Below, one piece after another: positions 15,533 through 23,817 of a stretch of 64,000 nucleotides of DNA. The notes below the pieces were generated by a model. That model was given only the letters and a program-made list of their open reading frames with translations, was not told where the DNA came from and ran no database searches. Where the stretch lies: the NCBI GenBank assembly GCA_002373505.1, contig DFKE01000012.1:339347-403346 (forward strand), written 5' to 3'. Source of the stretch: Bacteroidales bacterium UBA3653 (lineage in GTDB: Bacteria; Bacteroidota; Bacteroidia; Bacteroidales; Paludibacteraceae). Each line of letters opens with the position of its first letter. Positions within the stretch are counted from its first letter, which is position 1. The position numbers and the translations under genes were made by a program.

Positions 15533-18079
15533 TTACCATTCAAATGGAGAGGGCTCGCCGGGAGCTCTCACGATGATAGATCCGAGGATGCTCTTTTCTT
15601 CATCATCCAGCATGGGGTGCGACCGACATGTTCCGGTCATCGTCCCGATCAGACCTTCACCCAATACTCCTCCGAAACTGCCGCCTTCGATCCCCTGCAC
15701 GCCCTCAAAAGTGATGGTTGTGACAGGGTCACTCAGCGTTCCGGAAACCATAATTTGATCTTCTACAGAAACATCCGGATCAGCGCTGTCATAAGGTTGG
15801 TAAAGGAGGGTCATATTGAGCGATATATTACCTTGCGTACCGTTGATTTGTATACTGTTACCTGTCCCAGTGGCTGTTACAGCGCCTTTGTATGTTATAA
15901 TTGCTTCCGACACAATTCCATCTTCCATATATTTAAAGTCACCCCATATATCGGCATACACATTCGTCAACTCATTCGGATCCATTGTAAATTCAATATT
16001 ACGCGATGTATGCACAAGTCCATCCTCCGATCGTCCGGTAAGGGTAAACGTAGTACCCTCTTTGGAGCTATCATACGGTTTGAACATATGTATATTCGGC
16101 GCCATAGTGAATCTCACTCGGTAGTTACCTTCTTGCTCCAACGTATCAATCGTATATTGGCCTCCTCCGTGACCAACGAATTCCAGTCTCTCATAATTAG
16201 TCACCACATTGACCACTTGCTCATTCGATCCCATGGCATTGAAATGCACGGTGTCTTTATCTATCTCCAGGATGTACGGCACATAAATATCCTGCGCCAA
16301 GCTACGCACGGGGTAGTCGGTACCATTGAGCAGTAAGGACGGTGCGATTTTATACGCGCCCTGCTTCATACCTTTTGTCCCGAAATCGACATCGAACCGG
16401 TCGTTCATCTCGGTACCAAACTCAGGCTGCGCATCATAGTCATGTGCTACAAATTTAGCTTGCCCCTTTTCTAGTCGGTACATAACGATACCCGATTTAC
16501 ACGGCCATATAACGCGTCGCGGCTCTGCTCTCCATGCCGCGTGAGCCTGGTGCAGAGAGTCGTTATGGTACGCTTCAAATCGCGTGAATTTCGGGAAGGC
16601 ATGGAATTCTATTTTCGGTATGATATCCCAGTTTCCTTCCACCCATTTATGTTTAACCGGTTCATCTAATCCGTAATAGGAGTACAGGCCATACGCCTCC
16701 ATATCCAATGACAGAGGACTTATTCCTATATGGCTATCCCGGAAAATATACGGACCGTCGTCACTGGTAACGAAAGATCTCATATCCACATTGAACGAAC
16801 CGTCCACTTTGGGACCGACCCAGAAATCAATACCTGTCTTGGCATGAATGATGGCGCCAAAAATAGGATTGGTTTCTACCGCGAACTCTTCCTTCAGTCC
16901 TATCTGACAAAAACCATCTACCCGTATTTCTGCATCGGATTGTAAGAACGTATCGAACATTCCCTTCAAATTAGGAGCAATAAGATCTTTATTCTCCGTG
17001 TAGGTCATACCATAGGGCAGATCGCTGTCAATAATAATGGACTGACAAATATATCCCTTGACGGCAGGAAGCTTCAACTGCGCAGTCAAACTGCCTCCCC
17101 AACGATATGCAAGTTGAGGTAGCGGCTTGATCTCAATAAGCGGGAACGGCGGATAAACCGGCCATTTGAAGGTGCCCAAAAAATCAGGTAGAAGCGCAAT
17201 CGGTTTCTCATCGCCTCCACTTGCACTGACCGTTATTCCGGCCTGCATATCCAGATCTGTTCGTATAGCGTATTTGATAAAGTAAACATCGTCAGTGATC
17301 TGGTACATCATGGCCATTTTGCACTTAAACCCGATATTGGCATCAAAAGAGCCATTAACGGGTAGATCCGGCACGATAGGAAGGTGCAAAGCCGTATTGA
17401 TATTAAATAAGTACGCAGAGTAACTTCCGCCTTCTTGCTTGATCTTATCCATTCCTGCCGCACGATAGCTCAGTTGCTGGGGATTGTCCTCCGTATAACC
17501 GACCTCTTCCATGCCGATAAACTGAATGAAGATATCCGACATCTTGGTCAGCGGATTCGTCTCAACAACGATACCGCTCCCCTCATTCCGTACACTCGTT
17601 ACACGACCGCCGAAGTTCAGCTCCTCAAAGATACCTTCCATACCAAAGAGCACATTACCTACCTGCGGCATCAGATTTGCCGGCAGATCCGTAGAGAAAG
17701 TCAGCGTTTGGCTATCCCGCGCTAACACATAAGGCGTCATGCCCAATAGATCCATGTGGCGCACGTCAGGATTGATGATGATCTCCGGCTGTTGGAAGCC
17801 GATGGAGTCGATAGCAGCAAGAGGGATGCGGTAGATTGTATCCGCCAGCACGACCTCTTGCGTCACCCAGCGGTCGTACTCCACCGAGTCCACACCGATC
17901 TTCGATTGACGCATCTCGATCACTTCATCATAGAAGAATCCGTTAAAATCTCCGTCGTTACGGTAGATATAGAAGGCCTCTTGGGCTTGCGCCATTGATC
18001 CAATAAGCAAAAAGCCAATGGTTAAATGGCCAAATAAATGCTTAAATGGTAAATGAGTAAATGAGAAAATGGCTTTCAT
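15533..18079 (-). CDS. large secreted protein, partner of the T9SS-tail protein
   Basis: 848 aa with an unusual signal peptide whose core (FTHLPFKHLFGHLTIGF) is encoded by a CATTTA-type repeat array; cleavage is likely after MAQAQ. The mature protein is beta-rich with no recognised domain. Segments such as DIFIQFIGMEEVGYTEDN and FTLTGRSEDGLVHTSR look like extracellular sandwich folds. Its start overlaps the stop of the 163-aa T9SS-tail gene by 4 bases (ATGA), so the two are translationally coupled. The unit is under cassette promoter copy 4. Function unknown; surface or secreted location inferred. Confidence 0.72.
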   Translation of the reverse strand: MKAIFSFTHLPFKHLFGHLTIGFLLIGSMAQAQEAFYIYRNDGDFNGFFYDEVIEMRQSKIGVDSVEYDRWVTQEVVLADTIYRIPLAAIDSIGFQQPEIIINPDVRHMDLLGMTPYVLARDSQTLTFSTDLPANLMPQVGNVLFGMEGIFEELNFGGRVTSVRNEGSGIVVETNPLTKMSDIFIQFIGMEEVGYTEDNPQQLSYRAAGMDKIKQEGGSYSAYLFNINTALHLPIVPDLPVNGSFDANIGFKCKMAMMYQITDDVYFIKYAIRTDLDMQAGITVSASGGDEKPIALLPDFLGTFKWPVYPPFPLIEIKPLPQLAYRWGGSLTAQLKLPAVKGYICQSIIIDSDLPYGMTYTENKDLIAPNLKGMFDTFLQSDAEIRVDGFCQIGLKEEFAVETNPIFGAIIHAKTGIDFWVGPKVDGSFNVDMRSFVTSDDGPYIFRDSHIGISPLSLDMEAYGLYSYYGLDEPVKHKWVEGNWDIIPKIEFHAFPKFTRFEAYHNDSLHQAHAAWRAEPRRVIWPCKSGIVMYRLEKGQAKFVAHDYDAQPEFGTEMNDRFDVDFGTKGMKQGAYKIAPSLLLNGTDYPVRSLAQDIYVPYILEIDKDTVHFNAMGSNEQVVNVVTNYERLEFVGHGGGQYTIDTLEQEGNYRVRFTMAPNIHMFKPYDSSKEGTTFTLTGRSEDGLVHTSRNIEFTMDPNELTNVYADIWGDFKYMEDGIVSEAIITYKGAVTATGTGNSIQINGTQGNISLNMTLLYQPYDSADPDVSVEDQIMVSGTLSDPVTTITFEGVQGIEGGSFGGVLGEGLIGTMTGTCRSHPMLDDEEKSILGSIIVRAPGEPSPFEW
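18015..18070. repeat. 7/8-base array, TAAATGN type, inside a signal peptide
   Basis: Six or so units of the CATTTA type (minus strand) lie within codons 3-21 of the 848-aa protein. They share the unit sequence with the array at 2441. Confidence 0.65.
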
Positions 18080-18567
18080 TGTTTCACGAATTTAAAGGAG
18101 GCACCGCCTGCGTTAATAATATAGTTACCTGCGGGGAACGCGGTCATGGGCAGCACGGTCGTTTGTCCGCCGACAGCCTGACGGCTGATGAGCTGCTTGC
18201 CGTCCGCCGCATAGATCGCTACGTTCGCCTTGTCAGGCAGGCCATCTATAGCGACCATGTCTTTTCCTTGGCGTACCATGATTGTACCCGGTGCCACGAT
18301 CGGGGCATCAATGCCTTCCGGCAGACCTTCGTACGTATATTTGCGCACGTTCTCCAATAGGTACATGATCGGCGCGTCGCCGGAAGTCTGCAGAATCAGC
18401 TTGCCCGGTTCGAACTTCGTCACCGGCTCCTGGTCCAAGAGGAACGTTACCACCTGTCCGTCCATCATGTGGACATTCAGTTTCTGCACAGGTTGCCCCG
18501 CACCTTGCGCTCTCATCGGTAGCGCCATAAGCGCCAAGCCGAGAAAGAGAAGAAAAGTCTTTTGCAT
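18076..18567 (-). CDS. small exported protein with T9SS-type C-terminal domain
   Basis: 163 aa. The signal peptide ends near residue 20 (LMALPMRAQ). A short beta domain (VQKLNVHMMDGQVVTFLLD) is followed by a C-terminal region from about residue 110: VAIYAADGKQLISRQAV, TVLPMTAFPAGNYII, FKFVKQ. That has the order of features of type IX secretion sorting domains (iY...Gk, lpaGnYii, K-rich end). It would direct export through the outer membrane. The first gene of a two-gene unit with the 848-aa protein, driven by cassette promoter copy 4. The cargo portion is very short, so it may be a subunit rather than an enzyme. Confidence 0.75.
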   Translation of the reverse strand: MQKTFLLFLGLALMALPMRAQGAGQPVQKLNVHMMDGQVVTFLLDQEPVTKFEPGKLILQTSGDAPIMYLLENVRKYTYEGLPEGIDAPIVAPGTIMVRQGKDMVAIDGLPDKANVAIYAADGKQLISRQAVGGQTTVLPMTAFPAGNYIINAGGASFKFVKQ

Positions 18568-18607
18568 AAATTTAATAGTTTTATGTGGTACTAATCAAAT
18601 GAACGCG

Positions 18608-18673
18608 CAAAGGTACTGCTTTTTCATGAAAAAGCATTCGCAAATCGTACAATTCGACTCTCAAATCGTACAA
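18608..18673 (-). promoter_or_regulatory. cassette promoter, copy 4
   Basis: -7 box TACCTTTG at 18608-18615. Perfect palindrome GCTTTTTCATGAAAAAGC. Direct repeats at 18638-18652 and 18659-18673, 21 bp apart. The AraC-family gene ends 7 bases beyond. Confidence 0.77.
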
Positions 18674-18679
18674 AAGTGA

Positions 18680-19750
18680 TTATTGTAGGTTTTTATGGCG
18701 GTATTGGAGAGGTGTCTCGCCGGTAATCTCCTTGAAGACGCGGTAGAAAGTTTGGTCGGAAGAGAAACCGCTTGACGTCATGGCATCCATGACAGCCTCT
18801 TTATCGGTGCCATAGCAGGAATCGCGGAGTATCTGTTGTGCGTGCTCCACGCGGTAACGCGCAATATATTGGGAGAAACTGAGTCCCGTGCGGCGGTTGA
18901 TACATTGGCTGACATAAGTGCGGTTGCTATGTACGGCGGAAGCCAAGTCCTGAATGGTCAGGTCCGGCAAGGCGAACAGTTTCTGTTCGCGAAGAACGGT
19001 AGTTATCGCCTGCATCAGCGCATCGGTTTCTTCTATCGTAGTTTCCTTAGCCTGCGGTGCCTCCGTATGGATGGTTTCCTGTGGAAGGGTGGTATGCGCC
19101 GCTACATAGCCGATACCGAACAGCAGTGCCGACATAATAATCGCCGGTATGCTAACCATCATACTCTCGGCGAAGAAATCCCGTCCCAAGAGGTTGAGAC
19201 ACATGGAGAACGCCGCGGTGATACCCAAGAGGTGCTGGATCAGATAGGTGGGATGGAGAAGGTAACTACGGTCGTCGGCATAGGTGTTGTCGAGCCGTTG
19301 TTGCGTGGCGCGCAGTAAGCGGGATCCGCGCCACCAGACCCATATGACTTGGATGGCGAAACAAATGCGCGCGAAGCGACTTACCCCCTCCATTAATTCG
19401 CCTCCGTGGTGCTTGGCGATCGGGAAAAGAACTGTCATCGCCAGCGCAGGAAGGAGAAGAAGTAGAACTTCGAAATTTGTCTTCGTGCGCGTGAGTGCGC
19501 GCAGGTACATATAATATATAGGATATACGGAGAGGTTGGCGATGAAGTAGGTGTAGGCACCGATGATGGATTGGTGGTCGGAGAAATAAAGCCAGTGGTT
19601 GGTGTAGAGTACAGTTGAGGCGATATAGAAAATAAGAATCGTGACCGTTATACGCGGTTCATCGCTGCCACGGAGGAAACGCACAATGAAAAAGACCGCC
19701 CAGAAGAAGCATAACATCATAGGTAGCGATATGATCCAGTTGTAGAGCAT
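18680..19750 (-). CDS. AraC-family regulator with membrane-spanning N-terminus
   Basis: 356 aa. About six hydrophobic helices fill residues 1-220 (for example WIISLPMMLCFFWAVFFIV and VLLLLLPALAMTVLFPIA). After a linker, two helix-turn-helix motifs of the AraC type follow: LTIQDLASAVHSNRTYVSQCINRRTGLSFSQYI and VMDAMTSSGFSSDQTFYRVFKEITGETPLQYR. Such proteins sense a membrane or envelope signal and regulate transcription. The gene ends 7 bases from cassette promoter copy 4. AraC proteins bind direct repeats spaced by about two helical turns, matching the 21-bp repeats. That regulatory link is an inference. Confidence 0.88.
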   Translation of the reverse strand: MLYNWIISLPMMLCFFWAVFFIVRFLRGSDEPRITVTILIFYIASTVLYTNHWLYFSDHQSIIGAYTYFIANLSVYPIYYMYLRALTRTKTNFEVLLLLLPALAMTVLFPIAKHHGGELMEGVSRFARICFAIQVIWVWWRGSRLLRATQQRLDNTYADDRSYLLHPTYLIQHLLGITAAFSMCLNLLGRDFFAESMMVSIPAIIMSALLFGIGYVAAHTTLPQETIHTEAPQAKETTIEETDALMQAITTVLREQKLFALPDLTIQDLASAVHSNRTYVSQCINRRTGLSFSQYIARYRVEHAQQILRDSCYGTDKEAVMDAMTSSGFSSDQTFYRVFKEITGETPLQYRHKNLQ

Positions 19751-19756
19751 TTTTTT

Positions 19757-19882
19757 ATTTTTGGCACGGTATTTGTAATGTTACATGTAGAATGTTAGAA
19801 GATTCTGCCGGGATCTACCCGGTATGTTAATAGAGATTGTTTGTTATATGGGAAAGGGTTCGTCGGGAGACGAGCCCTTTTT
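19757..19882 (+). ncRNA. possible small RNA, plus strand
   Basis: Between two minus-strand genes there is a plus-strand -7-like TATTTTTG (around 19757), a small hairpin CCGGG/CCCGG (around 19808), and a strong terminator: 9-bp stem GGGTTCGTC / GACGAGCCC with a 4-base loop (19856-19877), then T5. No plus-strand gene uses this terminator. Only the terminator is strong evidence; the -33 box is poor. Confidence 0.35.
19856..19882 (+). terminator. plus-oriented intrinsic terminator
   Basis: 9-bp stem with loop GGGA, followed by TTTTTG on the plus strand. It has no annotated plus-strand gene upstream. Confidence 0.7.
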
Positions 19883-19883
19883 G

Positions 19884-19923
19884 TTTTCTCACTTATTTAT
19901 TTTCTCGTTTGTTCATTTGTCAG
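19884..19923. repeat. octad array at gene end
   Basis: About five units with T-rich 8-base period (TCTCACTT, ATTTATTT, TCTCGTTT, GTTCATTT, GTCAGTTT). It overlaps the stop codon of the 439-aa gene. Confidence 0.5.
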
Positions 19924-21239
19924 TTTTCGATCTTCCGGTATTTGCCTTCTATGAGAAGCATACCCGGCAGAATCTCTCCTCCGGCTGTTTTGACGAAAGT
20001 GGTATAGGGCAGGGTGGCTCCGTCCGCTTCCTCCAGTACCGCATTATACCTGTTATCCCAAATCTCTCCTTTCTTCGGCTTGACGGTAGCGATATATTTG
20101 TACCGTGTTTTGCCGGTCTCGGCGTCCTGGATACGCTGCACGACTTGGAATTTGGAGGTTTCGGAGATTCCCTCTTTCATGCCGATCTTGGCGGCGTAGC
20201 CTTCTATCTTGCCGCGGCTGTTGGTGAGTACTTGGTAAACCGGTGTCTTGACCTTGAAATCCTCGTATTGTTTGGCGAGAGCCACGATATTCTTGTCCAT
20301 AGACCTTGCGCAGATGGTACGCACCAGTTCCGTACGGGAGTACTTGCCTTTGAGCACGGATTTCTTGTCGAACTCATACTCATGTGCTACGTATTTGAGC
20401 CGGTAAGTGGTCTTGTCGTCCAGAAATGCCTGCACTTTGGCTGAATCCGGCACACCGGTATAGTGATACCGGTAGAAGATAGCCGCAATGGAGTCATTCC
20501 ATTCCAACTGGTAGAGATAAGAATGTGTCTTGACTTTGAATCCGGTAAAACTGTCGGCTATCTTCCCCGCCGTTTGCGCCATCTGCTGGCCGGACTTGCC
20601 GCCTGTCAGCGCATCGAAGATACCTCCGATAACACCCATAGCCACTTTGGCTGCCTCCGCTTCCTGTTCTGCTGTCACATACGTGATATCGTTGACCAGA
20701 ACGAAGGTGTTGTTGAGCAGTTCTTCGCCGGCGTCGGACAGCGATGCGAGTCCGCGTGTCGTCTGCATTGCTAACGCCACATCTACATCGGAGGCGTTAT
20801 ACTGACCCCGCGAACTGATCAGTGCAGTATTGAAGGTTGCATCGGAAACGGTATGACCGTTAAAACCGAACCATTTGGCTACCATCTTTTTTGCCATCTC
20901 CGTCTGGTTGAGAAGGTCCTCTGTATATTGCGCATTCTTGCGCAACTCGGCTGCTGTCAGCTGATGGCCGTAAGTGGCTTTGTAATAGCCGGACTCCTTG
21001 CGCTGCAAACCGCTTACCGTACTGTTGTCAATGACCCGCGCACCGGAGATAGTGTGGTCGTCGTACTTGTCGGGAATAGGCAGCGAGTCGAAAGCTTTGT
21101 ATATCTCGAACCCGAACTCGTCCTCCGGGTGATAGACGAGCATGGTAGCCAGCGAGTTACGGCGGTACGCCATTTCGTCCTGCGCACACACGGTGAGAAC
21201 CATGCATGCACAGAATAATGTTAAAATGGTCTGTCTCAT
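19920..21239 (-). CDS. exported protein of unknown function (last gene of 19.9-24.3 kb cluster)
   Basis: 439 aa. The signal peptide is MRQTILTLFCACMVLTVCAQ. The mature part starts DEMAYRRNSLATMLVYHPEDEF and includes a glycine/alanine-rich possible membrane-active segment around residue 205 (VAMGVIGGIFDALTGGKSG). The C-terminal third (VYQVLTNSRGKIEGYAAKIGMKEGISE.. to LLIEGKYRK) resembles a beta-barrel-like regulatory or adapter domain. I do not recognise the family. It is the last of five same-strand exported-protein genes; a nine-unit heptad array fills the gap to the next upstream gene. Confidence 0.68.
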   Translation of the reverse strand: MRQTILTLFCACMVLTVCAQDEMAYRRNSLATMLVYHPEDEFGFEIYKAFDSLPIPDKYDDHTISGARVIDNSTVSGLQRKESGYYKATYGHQLTAAELRKNAQYTEDLLNQTEMAKKMVAKWFGFNGHTVSDATFNTALISSRGQYNASDVDVALAMQTTRGLASLSDAGEELLNNTFVLVNDITYVTAEQEAEAAKVAMGVIGGIFDALTGGKSGQQMAQTAGKIADSFTGFKVKTHSYLYQLEWNDSIAAIFYRYHYTGVPDSAKVQAFLDDKTTYRLKYVAHEYEFDKKSVLKGKYSRTELVRTICARSMDKNIVALAKQYEDFKVKTPVYQVLTNSRGKIEGYAAKIGMKEGISETSKFQVVQRIQDAETGKTRYKYIATVKPKKGEIWDNRYNAVLEEADGATLPYTTFVKTAGGEILPGMLLIEGKYRKIEN

Positions 21240-21240
21240 T

Positions 21241-21303
21241 TTCGGCTTTCGGCTTTCGACTTTCTTCTTTCGACTTTCTACTTTCTACTTACGACTTACA
21301 GAA
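21241..21303. repeat. heptad array, TTCGACT type, nine units
   Basis: Nine units, mainly TTCGGCT, TTCGACT and TTCTACT. It begins right before the 439-aa gene start and runs into the last codon of the 311-aa gene. It is the longest array in the window. Confidence 0.85.
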
Positions 21304-22231
21304 TAGAGCGCAGGAACTCGATGGAGGTCGTTTGCGCAGGTTGGTGCGTGCCATATGCAACACCGATCTGGCGTGCGGCTTCAATGCGCAGTTTCTCAAG
21401 GTCAATACCGTCCTGGTATTTCTTCATCTCGAATTTCCAGTCGTCCAACACCTTTCCTTTGATCTCGCGGTAGAGCTCCATCGCTTCGTCGTAGCAGCCT
21501 GCATCCGGCAGGATATTCTGGAGATACTCTCCTGCGGCAGCTGCACCTTTGGAGTTCTGCTCCGCAGCCCATGCCTGACGGGCTGCTGCCAGATAGAGGT
21601 TGCATTCGTGGTTCAGGTACATCTGGTATATCTCCTGTCCTGCCGCCAGAGCGGCATCATAATGCTTGCTCTGTTGGGGAATGAGCGAAACGATCCATAG
21701 CGCTTCTTCGAATTCCTTTTTCTTTGCCAAATACATGGCTTTCTTGATCAGGACTTCGCCTTCGTGGTCGTAATAGCGAATGATTTTCTGCTTCCCTTCG
21801 TCAATGAATTGGGCTATCTGCGGCGTCTGCAGCGGCATATGGCTGATAGCGTTGAGATAGCATTTGTTTTCGGTCTCTCCTAATCCGCGTACAGTGAAAG
21901 AGGCGGAAGAGAAGATCGTTTTGGCGTAACTGTCCACGATATAGAGGTTCATCTCCATTTTCTCTGCGATTTTCATCGGAGGACCGGGAATAATATCTTT
22001 ATCCAGAGGGGTGCTGGAAACGGTAAGCACGAACTGACCCATATAATCCAGTCCGGCTATACCGTTCTTGGTCAGCAGTTGGGTCAGCTTGTTCTCGATC
22101 ATGGCTTTCGAACCCTTGGGGAAGGACTCGGAATCGTCGGCTGCATAGACGGAGATCGGCAGATACTCCGTTTGTGCCAGCATAGCTGCGCTCATGAGCA
22201 CGGCTAATAATATTGAAAAGATTTTTTTCAT
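21296..22231 (-). CDS. exported protein of unknown function
   Basis: 311 aa. The signal peptide ends at MLAQ (residue 20). The mature N-terminus (EYLPISVYAADDSESFPKGSKAMIENKLTQLL) followed by FVLTVSSTPLDKDIIPGPPMKIAEKMEMNLYIVD resembles proteins that measure or assemble envelope components, with a first domain of alpha/beta type. The second half is helical and may contain TPR-like hairpins (KKEFEEALWIVSLIPQQSKHYDAALAAGQEI). No confident family name. It lies between the DUF6175 protein and the 439-aa protein in the same operon-like run. Confidence 0.68.
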   Translation of the reverse strand: MKKIFSILLAVLMSAAMLAQTEYLPISVYAADDSESFPKGSKAMIENKLTQLLTKNGIAGLDYMGQFVLTVSSTPLDKDIIPGPPMKIAEKMEMNLYIVDSYAKTIFSSASFTVRGLGETENKCYLNAISHMPLQTPQIAQFIDEGKQKIIRYYDHEGEVLIKKAMYLAKKKEFEEALWIVSLIPQQSKHYDAALAAGQEIYQMYLNHECNLYLAAARQAWAAEQNSKGAAAAGEYLQNILPDAGCYDEAMELYREIKGKVLDDWKFEMKKYQDGIDLEKLRIEAARQIGVAYGTHQPAQTTSIEFLRSIL

Positions 22232-22241
22232 AATGATTTTT

Positions 22242-22276
22242 CGTTATGACGTTATGACGTTATGTCGATATGACGA
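22242..22276. repeat. octad array, CGTTATGA type, four units
   Basis: CGTTATGA, CGTTATGA, CGTTATGT, CGATATGA in tandem, in the gap between the 311-aa and DUF6175 genes. Confidence 0.85.
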
Positions 22277-22282
22277 GGTTTT

Positions 22283-23233
22283 TTATTTTTCTCCAAGGAC
22301 GATCACGGCTCTGCCGAGACCTTTTACCATCACTTTGCAAGGGATGTTATACGGTGCCTGACGGAGATGTTTTGCCAGCTGTTTGGCAAATCCGTTGGCA
22401 TCGATAGCCCTTCCGCGCTCGTCATAGACCGGGATGCGCACTTGGGTGAAGTTTGCTACGTTCTCCGAAGCGTACGGCATGGAGAAACGGCCTTGGATAG
22501 TATTGAGTTGGAGCCAGTTGTTGATCACATCTACCAGCTCTTCGCCGCCGAACTCGGTCTCCAGGTCTACACCTGCGGCGTTGTTGGCAAACACTTTGAT
22601 ATCCAGATTTATCTCACGTCCGATGGTCTGCATCTCGGTGAAATGGTCCTGCAGACGCAGGTTGAAGTTATCCATATTGGCGACGATAGCTTCCTCCAGC
22701 AGTACGTCCACATCGGCGGTCATGGACGGAGCGCCGGTACCGGACGCTGCGCCGATGGATTTGGCGGTATAGGCGTCCCGCGCCTCCAGAATGTACGATA
22801 AGGAGTGTTTCGGACCGAAGTCTTTTACCTCCCAACTGAGTTCCAGGATGATGTCGCATTTAGCCATGCGGGCTACTTCGTCCAGAGGACTCTCTGCCAA
22901 CTCGTTACCGGCTTTGCTCATCGTCATGTTGTCCTCCATGCGGCGTTGTTCCAGGTTCTTGATCATCTGCTCCAGACTCTGCAACGGGAACTCACGCTCA
23001 GCCATCAGGTCGTTCAGTTTGGCGATCGCCAGCTTGAGACCCATGTTCTCTTGCAACGCCTGTTTGTAGTTGGGCACTTTGGTGACCGAACCCATATTTT
23101 CCACTTCGGTGTAATACCCGTTGGTGATACACCATATATCCGACGGAACAACCATCAGCTCCGGTTTCTTGATCTGCGCGCTCGCTACAACCGCTATGCA
23201 CGCAAGAACTATAGTTAATAGTGACTTTTTCAT
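22283..23233 (-). CDS. DUF6175 family exported protein
   Basis: 316 aa. Signal peptide (MKKSLLTIVLACIAVVASAQ). Features I associate with DUF6175 are the start KKPELMVVPSDIWCITNGY, then VPNYKQALQENMGL and LAESPLDEVARMAKCDIILELSW, then AASGTGAPSMTADVDVLLEEAIVANMDNF, and the end KVMVKGLGRAVIVLGEK. Function is not established; it is typical of Bacteroidales envelope loci. It is followed by the 311-aa and 439-aa exported proteins and preceded by two paralogous lipoproteins, suggesting one envelope-associated complex. The family name is from memory. Confidence 0.78.
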   Translation of the reverse strand: MKKSLLTIVLACIAVVASAQIKKPELMVVPSDIWCITNGYYTEVENMGSVTKVPNYKQALQENMGLKLAIAKLNDLMAEREFPLQSLEQMIKNLEQRRMEDNMTMSKAGNELAESPLDEVARMAKCDIILELSWEVKDFGPKHSLSYILEARDAYTAKSIGAASGTGAPSMTADVDVLLEEAIVANMDNFNLRLQDHFTEMQTIGREINLDIKVFANNAAGVDLETEFGGEELVDVINNWLQLNTIQGRFSMPYASENVANFTQVRIPVYDERGRAIDANGFAKQLAKHLRQAPYNIPCKVMVKGLGRAVIVLGEK

Positions 23234-23270
23234 AATTCTCTAAAAAATAAATGTCCAAATGGTAAATGTC

Positions 23271-23765
23271 TTAATATCTTCCTTCTTTCGGGATTATTCC
23301 GTCTTCCTGCAGTTTCTTCTTGATTCCGGCGCGGTCCACAGTAACCGTTCCGGTCTCTACCATCTGCCGTCCGTCGCGCTCATAACGGGTCGTGACTACG
23401 CGGCGTTTGCTGTAGTTGGTGAACTGTTTCCAAGGACCTCCGTCCGAGAAGAAAGCATTCCAGTAGTCTTCATATTTCTCCTGGGCGTTCTTGTCCAGAC
23501 AGAGCGGCTTGAGATCCGATACGCCGTTGTTGGCGGCTTGGATACCGTCAAAAATAATCTCTTTCACTACTTTGCGCTGTGCGTCGTAGAATGCAGTCAC
23601 GGCGTCTTTGGAACGCACCTGCGTACGGATGACGTATGTGCCGTTGAAATCCGCGCTCAACACACGGCTCGGCTGGTCATAAAAGGCTTGCGAGCGTTTG
23701 GGACCGCAACTCGCTAAAGAAAGTACAAAGATACAAAGTACGATGTACAAAAGGTTTCGTGTCAT
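23271..23765 (-). CDS. exported lipoprotein, paralogue of the 165-aa gene upstream
   Basis: 164 aa. The lipoprotein signal's hydrophobic core (LLYIVLCIFVLSLASC) is encoded by TTTGTAC-type heptads. The mature part contains GTYVIRTQVRSKDAVTAFYDAQRKVV, YEDYWNAFFSDGG and VTVDRAGIKKKLQEDGII. Position by position it parallels the 165-aa protein at 23813 (GTYLVKV, YKDYFDSFFATGG, VSVRKDDLRKALEAAGIL), so the two are tandem duplicates. Function unknown. Part of the five-gene run ending at 19920. Confidence 0.72.
   Translation of the reverse strand: MTRNLLYIVLCIFVLSLASCGPKRSQAFYDQPSRVLSADFNGTYVIRTQVRSKDAVTAFYDAQRKVVKEIIFDGIQAANNGVSDLKPLCLDKNAQEKYEDYWNAFFSDGGPWKQFTNYSKRRVVTTRYERDGRQMVETGTVTVDRAGIKKKLQEDGIIPKEGRY
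23724..23756. repeat. heptad array, GTACAAA type, inside a signal peptide
   Basis: Four units of about 7-8 bases (GTACAAA, GATACAAA, GTACGAT, GTACAAA) encode the hydrophobic core of the 164-aa lipoprotein's signal peptide. Confidence 0.7.
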
Positions 23766-23781
23766 ATTAATTATGAATTAA

Positions 23782-23817
23782 AAATTACAAATCACAAACT
23801 ACAAATCACAAATCAAA
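23782..23817. repeat. heptad array, AATCACA type
   Basis: AATTACA, AATCACA, AACTACA, AATCACA, AATC in the gap between the two paralogous lipoprotein genes. Confidence 0.85.
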
